This document shows, in pieces, positions 37,412 to 45,912 of a DNA stretch of 64,000 nt; within the stretch, counting starts at the first letter, position 1; every line of letters starts with the position of its first letter. A program made the translations under genes and the position numbers. Below the pieces are notes generated by a model that saw nothing but the letters and a program-made list of their open reading frames with translations, had not been told where the DNA came from and made no database searches. The DNA is taken from positions 276,648 through 340,647 of the forward strand of contig NZ_LMRT01000001.1 in assembly GCF_001426225.1 (NCBI RefSeq), in the 5' to 3' direction. The DNA comes from Allobosea sp. Leaf344 (GTDB lineage: Bacteria; Pseudomonadota; Alphaproteobacteria; Rhizobiales; Beijerinckiaceae).

Positions 37412-37515
37412 GATAATGGCAAAAAGCTTTGCAGAATTTTGTCTCTTGACCGGCTTGGGATAATCGGACTGGCTTGGCCGTCGGCGCATGGCCGATTCAA
37501 TCAGCCTGAGAGTTT

Positions 37516-39075
37516 ATGATGAACGGCGCCGACCGCCTTTGCGACACGCTCCTCGTCAACGAGGTCGATGTCTGCTTCGCCAATCCCGGCACATCCGAGA
37601 TGCATTTCGTCGCGGCGCTCGACCGCAAGCCGGAGATGCGCTGCGTGCTCGGCCTGTTCGAGGGGGTGGTGACGGGCGCCGCCGACGGCTATGCCCGCAT
37701 GGCCGACAAGCCGGCGGCGACGCTGCTGCATTGCGGCCCCGGCATGGCCAATGCGCTGGCCAATATGCACAATGCCCGGCGCGCCCGCACGCCGATGATC
37801 AATGTCGTCGGCGACCATGCGACCTACCACCTCGTCCATGACGCGCCGCTGACCAGCGACATCGAGAGCCTGGCCCGGCCGATGTCGCATTTCGTCCGCC
37901 GCATCGCGACGCCCGAGGATGTCGGCCCGGCGATCGGCGAGGCCTATGCCGCCTCGCTGTCGCTGCCCGGCGTCACCACCGTGATCCTGCCCGCCGATTG
38001 CGCCTGGGGCAGCGTCGAGCCGGCACAATTGGCCCCGACCAGCGTTCCGGCCGCGAAGACGGTCGATCAGGCGACGGTGAAGGCCGTGGCCGAGGCGCTG
38101 CGCAAGCATGGCGGGCGCGCCGCCTTCATCATGACCGGCTCCTCGCTGCGGGCCGGGCCAATGGAGATGACGGCGCGGATCTGCGCCACGACCGGCTGCC
38201 GCATGATCGGGCAGATGTCGAATGGCCGCATCGAACGCGGTCTCGGTCGCGTCGCCCTGCCGAAAGTGCCCTACCCGATCGACATCGCGCTCGGCCAGCT
38301 CAAGGATCTCGACCTGATCGTGCTGGTCGGCTCGCAGGTTCCGGTCGGCTTCTTCGCCTATCCCGGCAAGCCCGGGCGGTTGATCCACGACAGCTGCGCG
38401 GTGATGACCCTGGCCGAGCCGGGCGACGATCTGCCAGGCGCGATCGCGGCGCTGGCCGAGGAGCTCGGGGCGACGAAGACGGCGCCGACCCTGATCGCCC
38501 GGCCTCTGCCCGATCAGGGCGCGCTGCCCGGGGGCGCGCTCGACGCCGACAAGGTCTGCACCATCGTCTCGCGGCTGATGCCGGAAAACTGCATCATCTG
38601 CGATGAATCCGTGTCCTCAGGCCGCGTCTTCTACCAGCAATGCCATACGGCGCCGCAGCACGACTATATCCAGCTCACCGGCGGGGCGATCGGCGAAGGG
38701 ATCCCGCTCGCGATCGGCGCGGCGGTGGCCTGCCCCGACCGCAAGGTCATCGGCATGCAGGCGGACGGCTCCGGCATGTATACGGTGCAGGGGCTGTGGA
38801 CGCAGGCGCGCGAGAACCTCGATGTGGTCACCGTGGTCTTCGCCAATCGCACCTATGCGATCCTGCATGGCGAGATGCGCGCCGTCGGCGTCAATGATTT
38901 CGGCCGCAACGCCAAGCTGATGCTCAATCTCGACGAGCCGGCGCTGGACTGGGTCGGGATGGCGCGCGGCATGGGCGTAGAAGCGGCCCGTGCCACCACG
39001 GCCGAGGAATTCACCGATCTGTTCAAGGCCGCGCTCGCCCGCAAGGGGCCGTTCCTGATCGAAGCGGTGATCTGA
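37516..39075 (+). CDS. ThDP-dependent enzyme, acetolactate synthase large-subunit-like
   Basis: 519 residues of the pyruvate oxidase/decarboxylase superfamily. The N-terminal pyrimidine domain holds the activating Glu in LFEGVVTGAADGYARM, the middle domain is reduced, and the C-terminal PP domain has ADGSGMYTVQGLWTQAREN with a downstream FANRTYAIL in place of the GDG-x-NN motif. Lack of a neighbouring ilvN-type regulatory subunit and shorter length than IlvB (about 560-590) argue against biosynthetic acetolactate synthase; a 2-oxoacid decarboxylase or aromatic 2-oxoacid enzyme is possible. Adjacent ATG 37519 is an alternative start. GC content is normal, unlike the island just upstream. Confidence 0.85.
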   Translation: MMNGADRLCDTLLVNEVDVCFANPGTSEMHFVAALDRKPEMRCVLGLFEGVVTGAADGYARMADKPAATLLHCGPGMANALANMHNARRARTPMINVVGDHATYHLVHDAPLTSDIESLARPMSHFVRRIATPEDVGPAIGEAYAASLSLPGVTTVILPADCAWGSVEPAQLAPTSVPAAKTVDQATVKAVAEALRKHGGRAAFIMTGSSLRAGPMEMTARICATTGCRMIGQMSNGRIERGLGRVALPKVPYPIDIALGQLKDLDLIVLVGSQVPVGFFAYPGKPGRLIHDSCAVMTLAEPGDDLPGAIAALAEELGATKTAPTLIARPLPDQGALPGGALDADKVCTIVSRLMPENCIICDESVSSGRVFYQQCHTAPQHDYIQLTGGAIGEGIPLAIGAAVACPDRKVIGMQADGSGMYTVQGLWTQARENLDVVTVVFANRTYAILHGEMRAVGVNDFGRNAKLMLNLDEPALDWVGMARGMGVEAARATTAEEFTDLFKAALARKGPFLIEAVI

Positions 39076-39207
39076 GCGAGGTTTCGCCGGCGTGAGCTGC
39101 GGCCCGGATCGTTTCCGTACCCGCAACTCACGGCCACCCGTCCCCTTTGCGGAAGCGTTTGCCAGCCGTGAGGCCAGCGGTCCCGGACGGCCCGCGGCGT
39201 TCCCGTC

Positions 39208-40248
39208 CTAGCGGAACCCCTCCAGAAACGCGTCGAGGCAGCCGCCGATCGCCTCGATGGCGTAGCCGCCTTCCTGCACGACCAGGGTCGGCAGCCCAAA
39301 ACCCTTCACGCGGGCGCCGATCGCGCCGAAATCCGCCGTCTCCAGCTTCAGCACGCCGATCGGATCGTCCTTATGCGCGTCGTAGCCGAGCGCCACGACC
39401 AGGACCTCCGCGCCGAATTCGCGGATCGCCCGGCCGGCGCGGTCGATGGCCGCGTTCATCTCATGCCCGGCGGCGCCATGCGGCAGCGGCAGGTTGAGAT
39501 TGCAGCCTTCGCCGGGGCCGTTGCCGCGCTCATCCTCATAACCCGTGAAGAAGGGGTAGTAATTCGCCGGGTCGGCATGGATCGAGACCGTCAGCACATC
39601 GTCGCGGCAATAGAAGATCTGCTGGGTGCCGTCGCCATGATGGGCGTCGACGTCGAGAATGGCGACCTTGCCGAAGCCCTGGCGCAGGCGCTGCGCGGCG
39701 ATCGCCGTGTTGTTGACATAGCAGAAGCCGGAGGCGCGGTCGGCGCGGGCATGATGGCCCGAGGGGCGGCAGAGCGCATAGACCGCACGCTCCCCCGCCA
39801 GCAGCGCATCGGCGCCGGCCACCGCGGTCTGCGCCGAGCGCAGCGTCGATATCCAGCAATGCTCGCCGACGGGCACCGAGAGATCGCCGAGATACCAGCC
39901 GAGCTGCCCCATCAGCCCTGTCGGCCGGCAGGGAGGGCGCATCGCCTCGTCGGTCCTGCCGCTCCAATAGGGGAAGGTGTTGGGCCAGGCTTCGGGGCCG
40001 CGCTCCGGCAGTTCGAGCCAGCGCTGCCAGACGTTCTGGAGGAAATCGACGAATTCGGCGCTGTGCACGCCCAGGATCGGCTCCACCCCGCTATCGGCCG
40101 GCTGCTCCGGCCTGACGCCATGGCGGTCGAGCGCGGCGAGCAGCTGCGCCGTGCGCTCCGGCAGGTCCTTGGGCGCGACGATCTGGCCGAACCGCATATA
40201 TTGCTGGGGATCGTGGAGCGACTGGTCCGGATGATAGAAGGCGCGCAT
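39208..40248 (-). CDS. histone deacetylase-family amidohydrolase (acetylpolyamine amidohydrolase-like)
   Basis: 346 residues. Zinc and catalytic residues of class II-type deacetylases are present: RPSGHHA (His pair), DVDAHHGDGTQ (Asp/His ligands), LGYDAHKDDP (Asp ligand) and QEGGYA. MRAFYHPDQSLHDPQQYM at the N-terminus is typical of bacterial acetylpolyamine amidohydrolases, which deacetylate polyamines. Gene stands alone; the 132-bp gap to the convergent ThDP gene has no clear terminator. Confidence 0.9.
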   Translation of the reverse strand: MRAFYHPDQSLHDPQQYMRFGQIVAPKDLPERTAQLLAALDRHGVRPEQPADSGVEPILGVHSAEFVDFLQNVWQRWLELPERGPEAWPNTFPYWSGRTDEAMRPPCRPTGLMGQLGWYLGDLSVPVGEHCWISTLRSAQTAVAGADALLAGERAVYALCRPSGHHARADRASGFCYVNNTAIAAQRLRQGFGKVAILDVDAHHGDGTQQIFYCRDDVLTVSIHADPANYYPFFTGYEDERGNGPGEGCNLNLPLPHGAAGHEMNAAIDRAGRAIREFGAEVLVVALGYDAHKDDPIGVLKLETADFGAIGARVKGFGLPTLVVQEGGYAIEAIGGCLDAFLEGFR

Positions 40249-40376
40249 GGTTCGGCTTCGTCCCTTGTTTGGCGATGTCAGGCTAGCAAAGCCTGCAGCC
40301 TCGCGTCACGCCGGCGTCACGCCGCCCTCCCCTGCGCTGAAAGCGGCCGCCGATACCGGACCTCTCGCTCGGTGAG

Positions 40377-40979
40377 CTAGCGCGCCGCCACCAGCAAGGT
40401 CAGCTCCCGGGCGAGCGCGCGGGTCTCGAAGCGGCCGGGACGGTACCAGTCGATCGAGCCGTTCATCGCGCCGAGCAGGAAATAGCGCAGCGTTTCCGGC
40501 GCTCTTTCGGGCGCGAGCGTGCGGCTCTCCTGCAATTCGGCGATGAAGCCGCGCCAGACCTCGTCATAGAGGCGGCGGGTCAGCCTGACGCTTTCGGGCA
40601 CCGTCACCGCCCCGAAGGCGAAGGCGCGGATGCTGGCGCTGGTATAATCTCCATGGTCGTGCAGCGCCGTGAGATGGGCGTGGATCGCCGCCTCGAGGCG
40701 CTGACGGGGCTGCGCGCCGGCCGTCGCGGCCAGCGCCGCCACCACCGCCTCATGCACGAAGCGCACGCCGTCATTGGCGACCGCCTCGACGATCTCCTCC
40801 TTCGACGCGAAATGGTGGTAGAGGCTGGCCTTGCGGATGCCGACCGCCTCGGCGATCTCGCGCAACGTGGTCTGGTGATAGCCGCCCTGGCGCAGCAGCC
40901 GCGCTGCCATATCGAGGATCAGCCGGCGCGAACCGCCGCCGGCGGCCTCGCGGGCCGGCCTGTCGACCGCGACGCTCAC
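40377..40979 (-). CDS. TetR-family transcriptional regulator
   Basis: 200 residues. N-terminal HTH: ILDMAARLLRQGGYHQTTLREIAEAVGIRKASLYHHFASKEEI read in pieces (helix-turn-helix IAEAVGIRKASLYHHF). The C-terminal domain would bind an acyl-CoA-type ligand judging by context. Its GTG start overlaps the TGA of the acyl-CoA dehydrogenase (GTGA), so both are one operon, and it probably controls the divergent dehydrogenase/carboxylase promoters through the palindrome at 42194-42211. Confidence 0.92.
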   Translation of the reverse strand: MSVAVDRPAREAAGGGSRRLILDMAARLLRQGGYHQTTLREIAEAVGIRKASLYHHFASKEEIVEAVANDGVRFVHEAVVAALAATAGAQPRQRLEAAIHAHLTALHDHGDYTSASIRAFAFGAVTVPESVRLTRRLYDEVWRGFIAELQESRTLAPERAPETLRYFLLGAMNGSIDWYRPGRFETRALARELTLLVAAR

Positions 40980-42154
40980 AGCCGCTTCGCCACCTCTTCC
41001 AGCATCACCTCGGTGGCGCCGCCGCCTATCGCCTGGACGCGGGCGTCGCGGGTCATGCGCTCGATCGCGCTCTCGCGCATATAGCCCATGCCGCCATGGA
41101 ACTGCAGGCAGGCATACATGACTTCGTTGACCAGCTCGCCGCAATAGGCCTTGACCATCGAGACCTCGCGCGTCGCGTCGAAGCCCTGCGCATCGAGCCA
41201 GGCGGCGTGGTAGACGAGCTGGCGTCCGGCCTCGACCCTGGCGGCGAGCATGGCGAGCTTCTGGCGGATGACCTGCTTGTCCCAGAGCGTCGCGCCGAAA
41301 GCCTTGCGCGTCCGGACATAGTCCAGCGTCAGCTCGATCGCCGCCTGCGCCTCGCCCATCGCCATCGCGCCGATCACGGTGCGCTCGTTCTGGAAATTGC
41401 TCATGATGGCGTAGAAACCGCGCCCCTCCTGGCCGAGCAGATTCTCGGCCGGGATCCGGCAATCCTCGAAGACCAGCTCGGCGGTGTCGGAGGAGCGCCA
41501 GCCATGCTTGTCGAGCTCGCGCGCGACGCGGAAGCCCGGCGTGCCCTTCTCGACCAGGAAGATCGAGACCGATTGCGAGGGCTTGGCGGAGAGATCGGTC
41601 TTGGCCGCGACGCAGTAGAGATCGGCATGGACGCCGTTGGTGATGTAGACCTTGGCGCCGTTCAGCACATAGGAGTCGCCCTCGCGCCGCGCGGTGGTGC
41701 GGATGCCCTTCACATCCGAGCCGGCATCGGGCTCGGTGACCGCGACCGCGACGATCTTCTCGCCGGCGATGATGCCCGGCATGTGCGCGTCGCGCTGGGC
41801 CTTGCTGCCGCCATTGGCGATATGCACCGACGCCATGTCGGTATGGACCAGCGCGGTGATCGCGACGCCCGAGAAGGTCGAGCGGCCGAGCTCCTCGGCC
41901 AGGATCACGGTCGCCATCGTATCGAGTTCGGAGCCGCCATATTCGGCGGGGTAGCGGATGCCGAGGAAGCCGAGCTCGCCCATGCGCCTGAGCAGCGCGC
42001 GCGGCACGAAGCCCTGCTCCTCCCAAGCTAGCGCATGCGGCTTGATCTCGGTCTCGACGAAGCGGCGGAGCTGGTCGCGCAGCGCCTCATGCTCCTCGGT
42101 GAAATAGGGGGAGCGACGGGCGCCGCCGCTATCGAGCCTCTCCACTGCCGACAT
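40976..42154 (-). CDS. acyl-CoA dehydrogenase
   Basis: 392-residue flavoenzyme of the ACAD family introducing a 2,3-double bond into an acyl-CoA. It has VAVTEPDAGSDVKGIRT (FAD/substrate loop), YITNGVHADLY, and the C-terminal LQFHGGMGYMRE with the FAD site. The catalytic Glu near QAIGGGATEVMLEEVAKRL is the usual C-terminal position in some subfamilies. Its divergent partner genes encode a biotin carboxylase pair, as in leucine/isovalerate (liu) or acyclic terpene (atu) pathways, so the substrate may be a branched acyl-CoA. Confidence 0.92.
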   Translation of the reverse strand: MSAVERLDSGGARRSPYFTEEHEALRDQLRRFVETEIKPHALAWEEQGFVPRALLRRMGELGFLGIRYPAEYGGSELDTMATVILAEELGRSTFSGVAITALVHTDMASVHIANGGSKAQRDAHMPGIIAGEKIVAVAVTEPDAGSDVKGIRTTARREGDSYVLNGAKVYITNGVHADLYCVAAKTDLSAKPSQSVSIFLVEKGTPGFRVARELDKHGWRSSDTAELVFEDCRIPAENLLGQEGRGFYAIMSNFQNERTVIGAMAMGEAQAAIELTLDYVRTRKAFGATLWDKQVIRQKLAMLAARVEAGRQLVYHAAWLDAQGFDATREVSMVKAYCGELVNEVMYACLQFHGGMGYMRESAIERMTRDARVQAIGGGATEVMLEEVAKRL

Positions 42155-42193
42155 GATGACCTCCGCGCTTGACCGCAGGCATTGGAACCGCCT

Positions 42194-42211
42194 ACCTAAC
42201 GGACGGTAGGT
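42194..42211. promoter_or_regulatory. candidate TetR operator upstream of acyl-CoA dehydrogenase
   Basis: Imperfect palindrome ACCTAACGGACGGTAGGT, arms ACCTA/TAGGT exact with inner CG/CG matches, 40 bp upstream of the dehydrogenase ATG and 126 bp upstream of the carboxylase start. Style matches TetR sites that overlap autoregulated promoters. Confidence 0.5.
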
Positions 42212-42232
42212 GAATTTCCGGACAGGTTCAAG

Positions 42233-42315
42233 CCGTCATTGCGAGCGCAGCGAAGCAATCCAGGAGCCAGGGGCTCGCCATCGCCTGGGTTGCTTCGCTG
42301 CGCTCGCAATGACGG
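42233..42315. repeat. 83-bp near-perfect inverted repeat element
   Basis: Arms of 26 perfectly paired bases (42233-42258 and 42290-42315; core CATTGCGAGCGCAGCGAAGC), extended by about five more imperfect pairs, around a ~25-nt centre. This arm sequence resembles a short palindromic repeat I recall as common in intergenic regions of many bacteria. It is only 21 bp before the carboxylase ATG, so any transcript crossing it forms a very long hairpin near the ribosome binding site. Confidence 0.85.
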
Positions 42316-42336
42316 TGCAGGGAGCGAGGCGGCACG

Positions 42337-43911
42337 ATGACGGCAGAAGCACAGGTCCCCACCGCCCCGCCCCCGCTCGACGCGATGATCGCCACATTGC
42401 GGGAGCGCCATGCGCTGGTCGCGGCCGGCGGCGGCGAGCGGATGAAGGAGCGGCATGAGGGGCGCGGCAAGGTGATGGTGCGCCAGCGCATCGACCTGCT
42501 GCTCGACCCGCAGACGCCTTTCCTGGAATTGTCGCCTCTGGCGGCCTGGGGGCTCTACCGCAACGAGGTGCCCGGTGCCGGCATCGTCACGGGCATCGGC
42601 ATGGTCAGCGGCCGGGCCTGCATGCTGATCGCCAACGACGCCACGGTGAAAGGCGGCTCCTTCTTCGCCGAGACGGTGCGCAAGCATCTGCGCGCCCAGG
42701 AGATTGCGGAGGAGCATCGCCTGCCCTGCCTCTATCTCGTCGATTGCGGCGGCGCCTTCCTGCCGGAGCAGGACCGCGTCTTCCCCGATCGCGATCATTT
42801 CGGCGGCGCCTTCTACAATCAGTGCCGGATGTCGGCGGCGGGGATCTCGCAGATCTCGCTGGTCTTCGGCGGCTGCACGGCGGGCGGGGCCTATATCCCG
42901 GCGCTGTCGGACGAGGTGATCATGGTCAAGGGCACCGGCCGGATCCATCTCGGCGGGCCGCCGATCGTCAAGGCCGCGATCCACGAGATCGTCGATGGCG
43001 AGACGCTCGGCGGCGCCGAGATGCATACGCAGGTCTCCGGCGTGGCCGATCACCTCGTGCTGGACGAGCGCGAGGGGCTGGCCAAGCTGCGCGAGATCGT
43101 CGCCTCGCTCGGCGAGACCGGGCGGCTCGCCCCGCCCAGCCGTGAGCCCGCCCCGCCGCTCTTCGACGCGGCGGAGCTGACCGAGATCGTGCCGACCGAT
43201 CTGCGCCGGCCCTATGACGTGCGCGAGGTGATCGCCCGCATGGTCGACGGCAGCGCCTTCAATGCCTTCAAGCCGGATTACGGCGCCACGCTGGTCTGCG
43301 GCTTCGCCCATATCCATGGCTATCCCGTCGGCATCATCGCCAATAACGGCGTGCTCTTCTCGGAAGCGGCGGTGAAGGGCGCGCATTTCATCGAGCTCTG
43401 CGACCAGCGCCAGATCCCGCTGCTGTTTCTGCAGAACATCACCGGCTTCATGGTCGGGACCGAGGCCGAGCGCGGCGGCATCGCCAAGCATTCGGCGAAA
43501 CTCGTCTATGCCGTCTCGAACGCGCGCGTGCCGAAATATACGGTGCTGATCGGCGGCTCCTATGGCGCCGGCAATTACGGCATGTGCGGGCGCGGCTTCC
43601 GCCCGCGCTTCCTGTTCTCCTGGCCCAATGCGCGCATCGCGACGATGAGCCCGGAGGTCGCGGCCAATGTGGTGACGGATCTGCGCCGCCAATCGCTCAA
43701 GGGTGCCGCCGACGAGGCCGCGATCGCCGCGCTCGACGCGACGACCCGGGCGCAGTTCGAGGCGCAGAGCGACCCCTATTACGCGACGGCGCGGCTCTGG
43801 GACGACGGCATCATCGAGCCGGCGCAGACGCGTGACGTGATCGGGCTATGCCTCGCGCTGGCGGCGGGCGAGCCGCGCGATCCCAGCCCCCGCCCCGTCT
43901 ATCGGATGTGA
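42337..43911 (+). CDS. acyl-CoA carboxylase carboxyltransferase (beta) subunit
   Basis: 524 residues of the crotonase-fold carboxyltransferase family (MCC/GCC/PCC beta). [19 protein letters not shown], the acyl-CoA pocket [16 protein letters not shown] and the biotin-side [16 protein letters not shown] are clear. The last motif and [19 protein letters not shown] resemble 3-methylcrotonyl-/geranyl-CoA carboxylases more than propionyl-CoA carboxylase. The adjacent alpha subunit starts 8 bp downstream. No hydratase or lyase gene is adjacent, so the substrate stays open. GGGAG precedes the ATG. Confidence 0.9.
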   Translation: MTAEAQVPTAPPPLDAMIATLRERHALVAAGGGERMKERHEGRGKVMVRQRIDLLLDPQTPFLELSPLAAWGLYRNEVPGAGIVTGIGMVSGRACMLIANDATVKGGSFFAETVRKHLRAQEIAEEHRLPCLYLVDCGGAFLPEQDRVFPDRDHFGGAFYNQCRMSAAGISQISLVFGGCTAGGAYIPALSDEVIMVKGTGRIHLGGPPIVKAAIHEIVDGETLGGAEMHTQVSGVADHLVLDEREGLAKLREIVASLGETGRLAPPSREPAPPLFDAAELTEIVPTDLRRPYDVREVIARMVDGSAFNAFKPDYGATLVCGFAHIHGYPVGIIANNGVLFSEAAVKGAHFIELCDQRQIPLLFLQNITGFMVGTEAERGGIAKHSAKLVYAVSNARVPKYTVLIGGSYGAGNYGMCGRGFRPRFLFSWPNARIATMSPEVAANVVTDLRRQSLKGAADEAAIAALDATTRAQFEAQSDPYYATARLWDDGIIEPAQTRDVIGLCLALAAGEPRDPSPRPVYRM

Positions 43912-43919
43912 TCGCCGCG

Positions 43920-45911
43920 ATGTTCGACACGATCCTGATCGCCAATCGCGGCGAAATCGCCTGCCGCATCATCCGGACCTGCCGGCGCATGGGCATCCGC
44001 ACCGTGGCGGTGCATTCCGAGGCGGATCGCGAGGCGCTGCATGTGCGGCTGGCCGACCGCGCCATCGCCATCGGCCCCGCACCGGCGCGCGACAGCTATC
44101 TCAGGGCCGACCGCATCATCGAGGCCGCGCTGGCGAGCGGGGCGCAGGCCATCCATCCCGGCTATGGCTTCCTGTCGGAAAGGCTGGATCTGATCGCCGC
44201 CTGCGACGCCCATGGCCTGGTCTTCATCGGCCCCTCGGCGGCGGCGATCGACGCGATGGGCGACAAGATCCGCTCGAAGCAGATCGCGCGCCAGGCCGGG
44301 GTGCCGGGCGTGCCGGGCTACGACGGCGCCGACCAGGCGCCGGAGGTGCTGCGCCGCGAGGCGCTGGCGATCGGCCTGCCGGTGATGGTGAAGGCCTCCG
44401 CCGGCGGCGGCGGCAAGGGCATCCGCAAGGTCGAGCACCAGCACGAGCTCGACGGCGCGATCCTGGCGGCCGCGCGCGAGGCCGAGGCCGCCTTCGGCGA
44501 CGGGCGGCTGCTGATCGAGAAATTCGTGAGCCGGCCGCGCCATGTCGAGGTCCAGATCGCGGGAGACCGGCATGGCCGGATCGTGCATCTCTACGAGCGC
44601 GACTGCTCGGTGCAGCGGGCCAATCAGAAGCTGTTGGAGGAGGCGCCCGCGCCGAACCTGTCGGATGCGGCCCGCGCGGCGCTGCACGAGAATGCGCTGC
44701 GCCTGTCGCGGGCGATCGCCTATGACAATCTCGGCACGGTGGAATTCCTGGTCGATGCGGCGACGCAGGAGGTGTTCTTCCTCGAGATGAACACACGGCT
44801 TCAGGTCGAGCATCCCGTCACGGAAGCCATCACCGGGCTCGATCTGGTGGAATGGCAGATCCGCATCGCAGCCGGCGAACCGCTGCCGCTCGCGCAGGAC
44901 GAGATCCGCTGCACCGGCCATGCGATCGAGGCGCGGATCACCGCCGAACGGGCCGAGGAGGGTTTTCGGCCCGATACAGGTCGCATCAGGCTCTGGCACG
45001 CGCCGGAGGGGCTGCGTCTCGACAGCGGCGTGACGGAGGGCTCGACCGTCTCGCCGCATTACGATTCGCTGCTCGCCAAGCTGATCGCGCATGCGCCGGA
45101 CCGGGCCGGAGCCGTGCGCAAGCTGGCGGCCGGGCTGGACGAGATGGCGGTGCTGGGCCTTGGCACGGTCCGGCCCTTTCTCGCCGATTCCTTGCGCCAG
45201 CCCGCTTTCGCCGAGGGGCGGGCGACGACGCTGTTCATTCGCGAGACCTGGCCGGAAGGCTGGCGGCCCGAGCCCTGCGACGCCGCGTCCCGCAATGCGG
45301 TGGCCGCCGCGATCTGGCTCGCGGAGCGTGCCGGGCCTCGGGCGAGCGGGCCCTGGGGCAGCCTCGGCGGCTTTCGCCTGCTGGCGCCGGCCGGCCCCGT
45401 CGCCACCGCCCATCTCGCGGTGATGGCGGAGGGCGGCGAGGCGCTGCTGCGGGTCGAGAGCCATGACGGGTTCCTGCGCATCCGCGACGGCGACGCGACC
45501 CATGAGGTGGCGGTGACCGGGAGCGGGCGCGGCGCCTGGTCGGTGGTGATCGACGGCGCCCGCTCGCGGGCCTTCGCGGCGCTGGATCCGGCCGGGCTGT
45601 TCCTCGCCCATGGCGGGTTCGAGGGCCATGTCGGGCTGTCCCTGGCGGTCGAACGTGCGGCGGCCGCGCGCAGCGGCGGGTCCGCGGGTGGCGATGCGGT
45701 CAGGGCCGCGATGCCCGGCACGCTGTCGGCGCTGCATGTCGCGCCGGGCGATCATGTCGAGGCCGGCCAGGTCGTGGCGGTGCTCGAATCGATGAAGCTG
45801 TTCATCGAGCTCAAGAGCCCCGCCACCGGCATCGTCTCGAAGCTCGGCGCCCGCGCCGGCGCGACCGTCGCGGCCGGCGATGTGCTGGTGGCGATCGAGC
45901 CCGCGCCCTGA
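43920..45911 (+). CDS. acyl-CoA carboxylase biotin carboxylase/BCCP (alpha) subunit
   Basis: 663 residues. Biotin carboxylase domain (residues 1-450): FDTILIANRGEIACRII, ATP loop KASAGGGGKGIRKV, LEMNTRLQVEHPVTE. A middle BT-type domain follows, and the C-terminal biotinyl domain carries Lys626 in LESMKLF. The enzyme carboxylates biotin with ATP and bicarbonate for transfer by the beta subunit. ATG 43920 chosen because homology begins there. It ends 1 bp before the stop of the convergent MFS gene. Confidence 0.93.
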   Translation: MFDTILIANRGEIACRIIRTCRRMGIRTVAVHSEADREALHVRLADRAIAIGPAPARDSYLRADRIIEAALASGAQAIHPGYGFLSERLDLIAACDAHGLVFIGPSAAAIDAMGDKIRSKQIARQAGVPGVPGYDGADQAPEVLRREALAIGLPVMVKASAGGGGKGIRKVEHQHELDGAILAAAREAEAAFGDGRLLIEKFVSRPRHVEVQIAGDRHGRIVHLYERDCSVQRANQKLLEEAPAPNLSDAARAALHENALRLSRAIAYDNLGTVEFLVDAATQEVFFLEMNTRLQVEHPVTEAITGLDLVEWQIRIAAGEPLPLAQDEIRCTGHAIEARITAERAEEGFRPDTGRIRLWHAPEGLRLDSGVTEGSTVSPHYDSLLAKLIAHAPDRAGAVRKLAAGLDEMAVLGLGTVRPFLADSLRQPAFAEGRATTLFIRETWPEGWRPEPCDAASRNAVAAAIWLAERAGPRASGPWGSLGGFRLLAPAGPVATAHLAVMAEGGEALLRVESHDGFLRIRDGDATHEVAVTGSGRGAWSVVIDGARSRAFAALDPAGLFLAHGGFEGHVGLSLAVERAAAARSGGSAGGDAVRAAMPGTLSALHVAPGDHVEAGQVVAVLESMKLFIELKSPATGIVSKLGARAGATVAAGDVLVAIEPAP

Positions 45912-45912
45912 C

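Noticed and set aside
37208-37489. 93-codon minus-strand ORF in the AT-rich island
   Set aside because: Antisense to the broken plus-strand ORF, no family resemblance, and no convincing ribosome binding site; the plus-strand reading has protein-like motifs.
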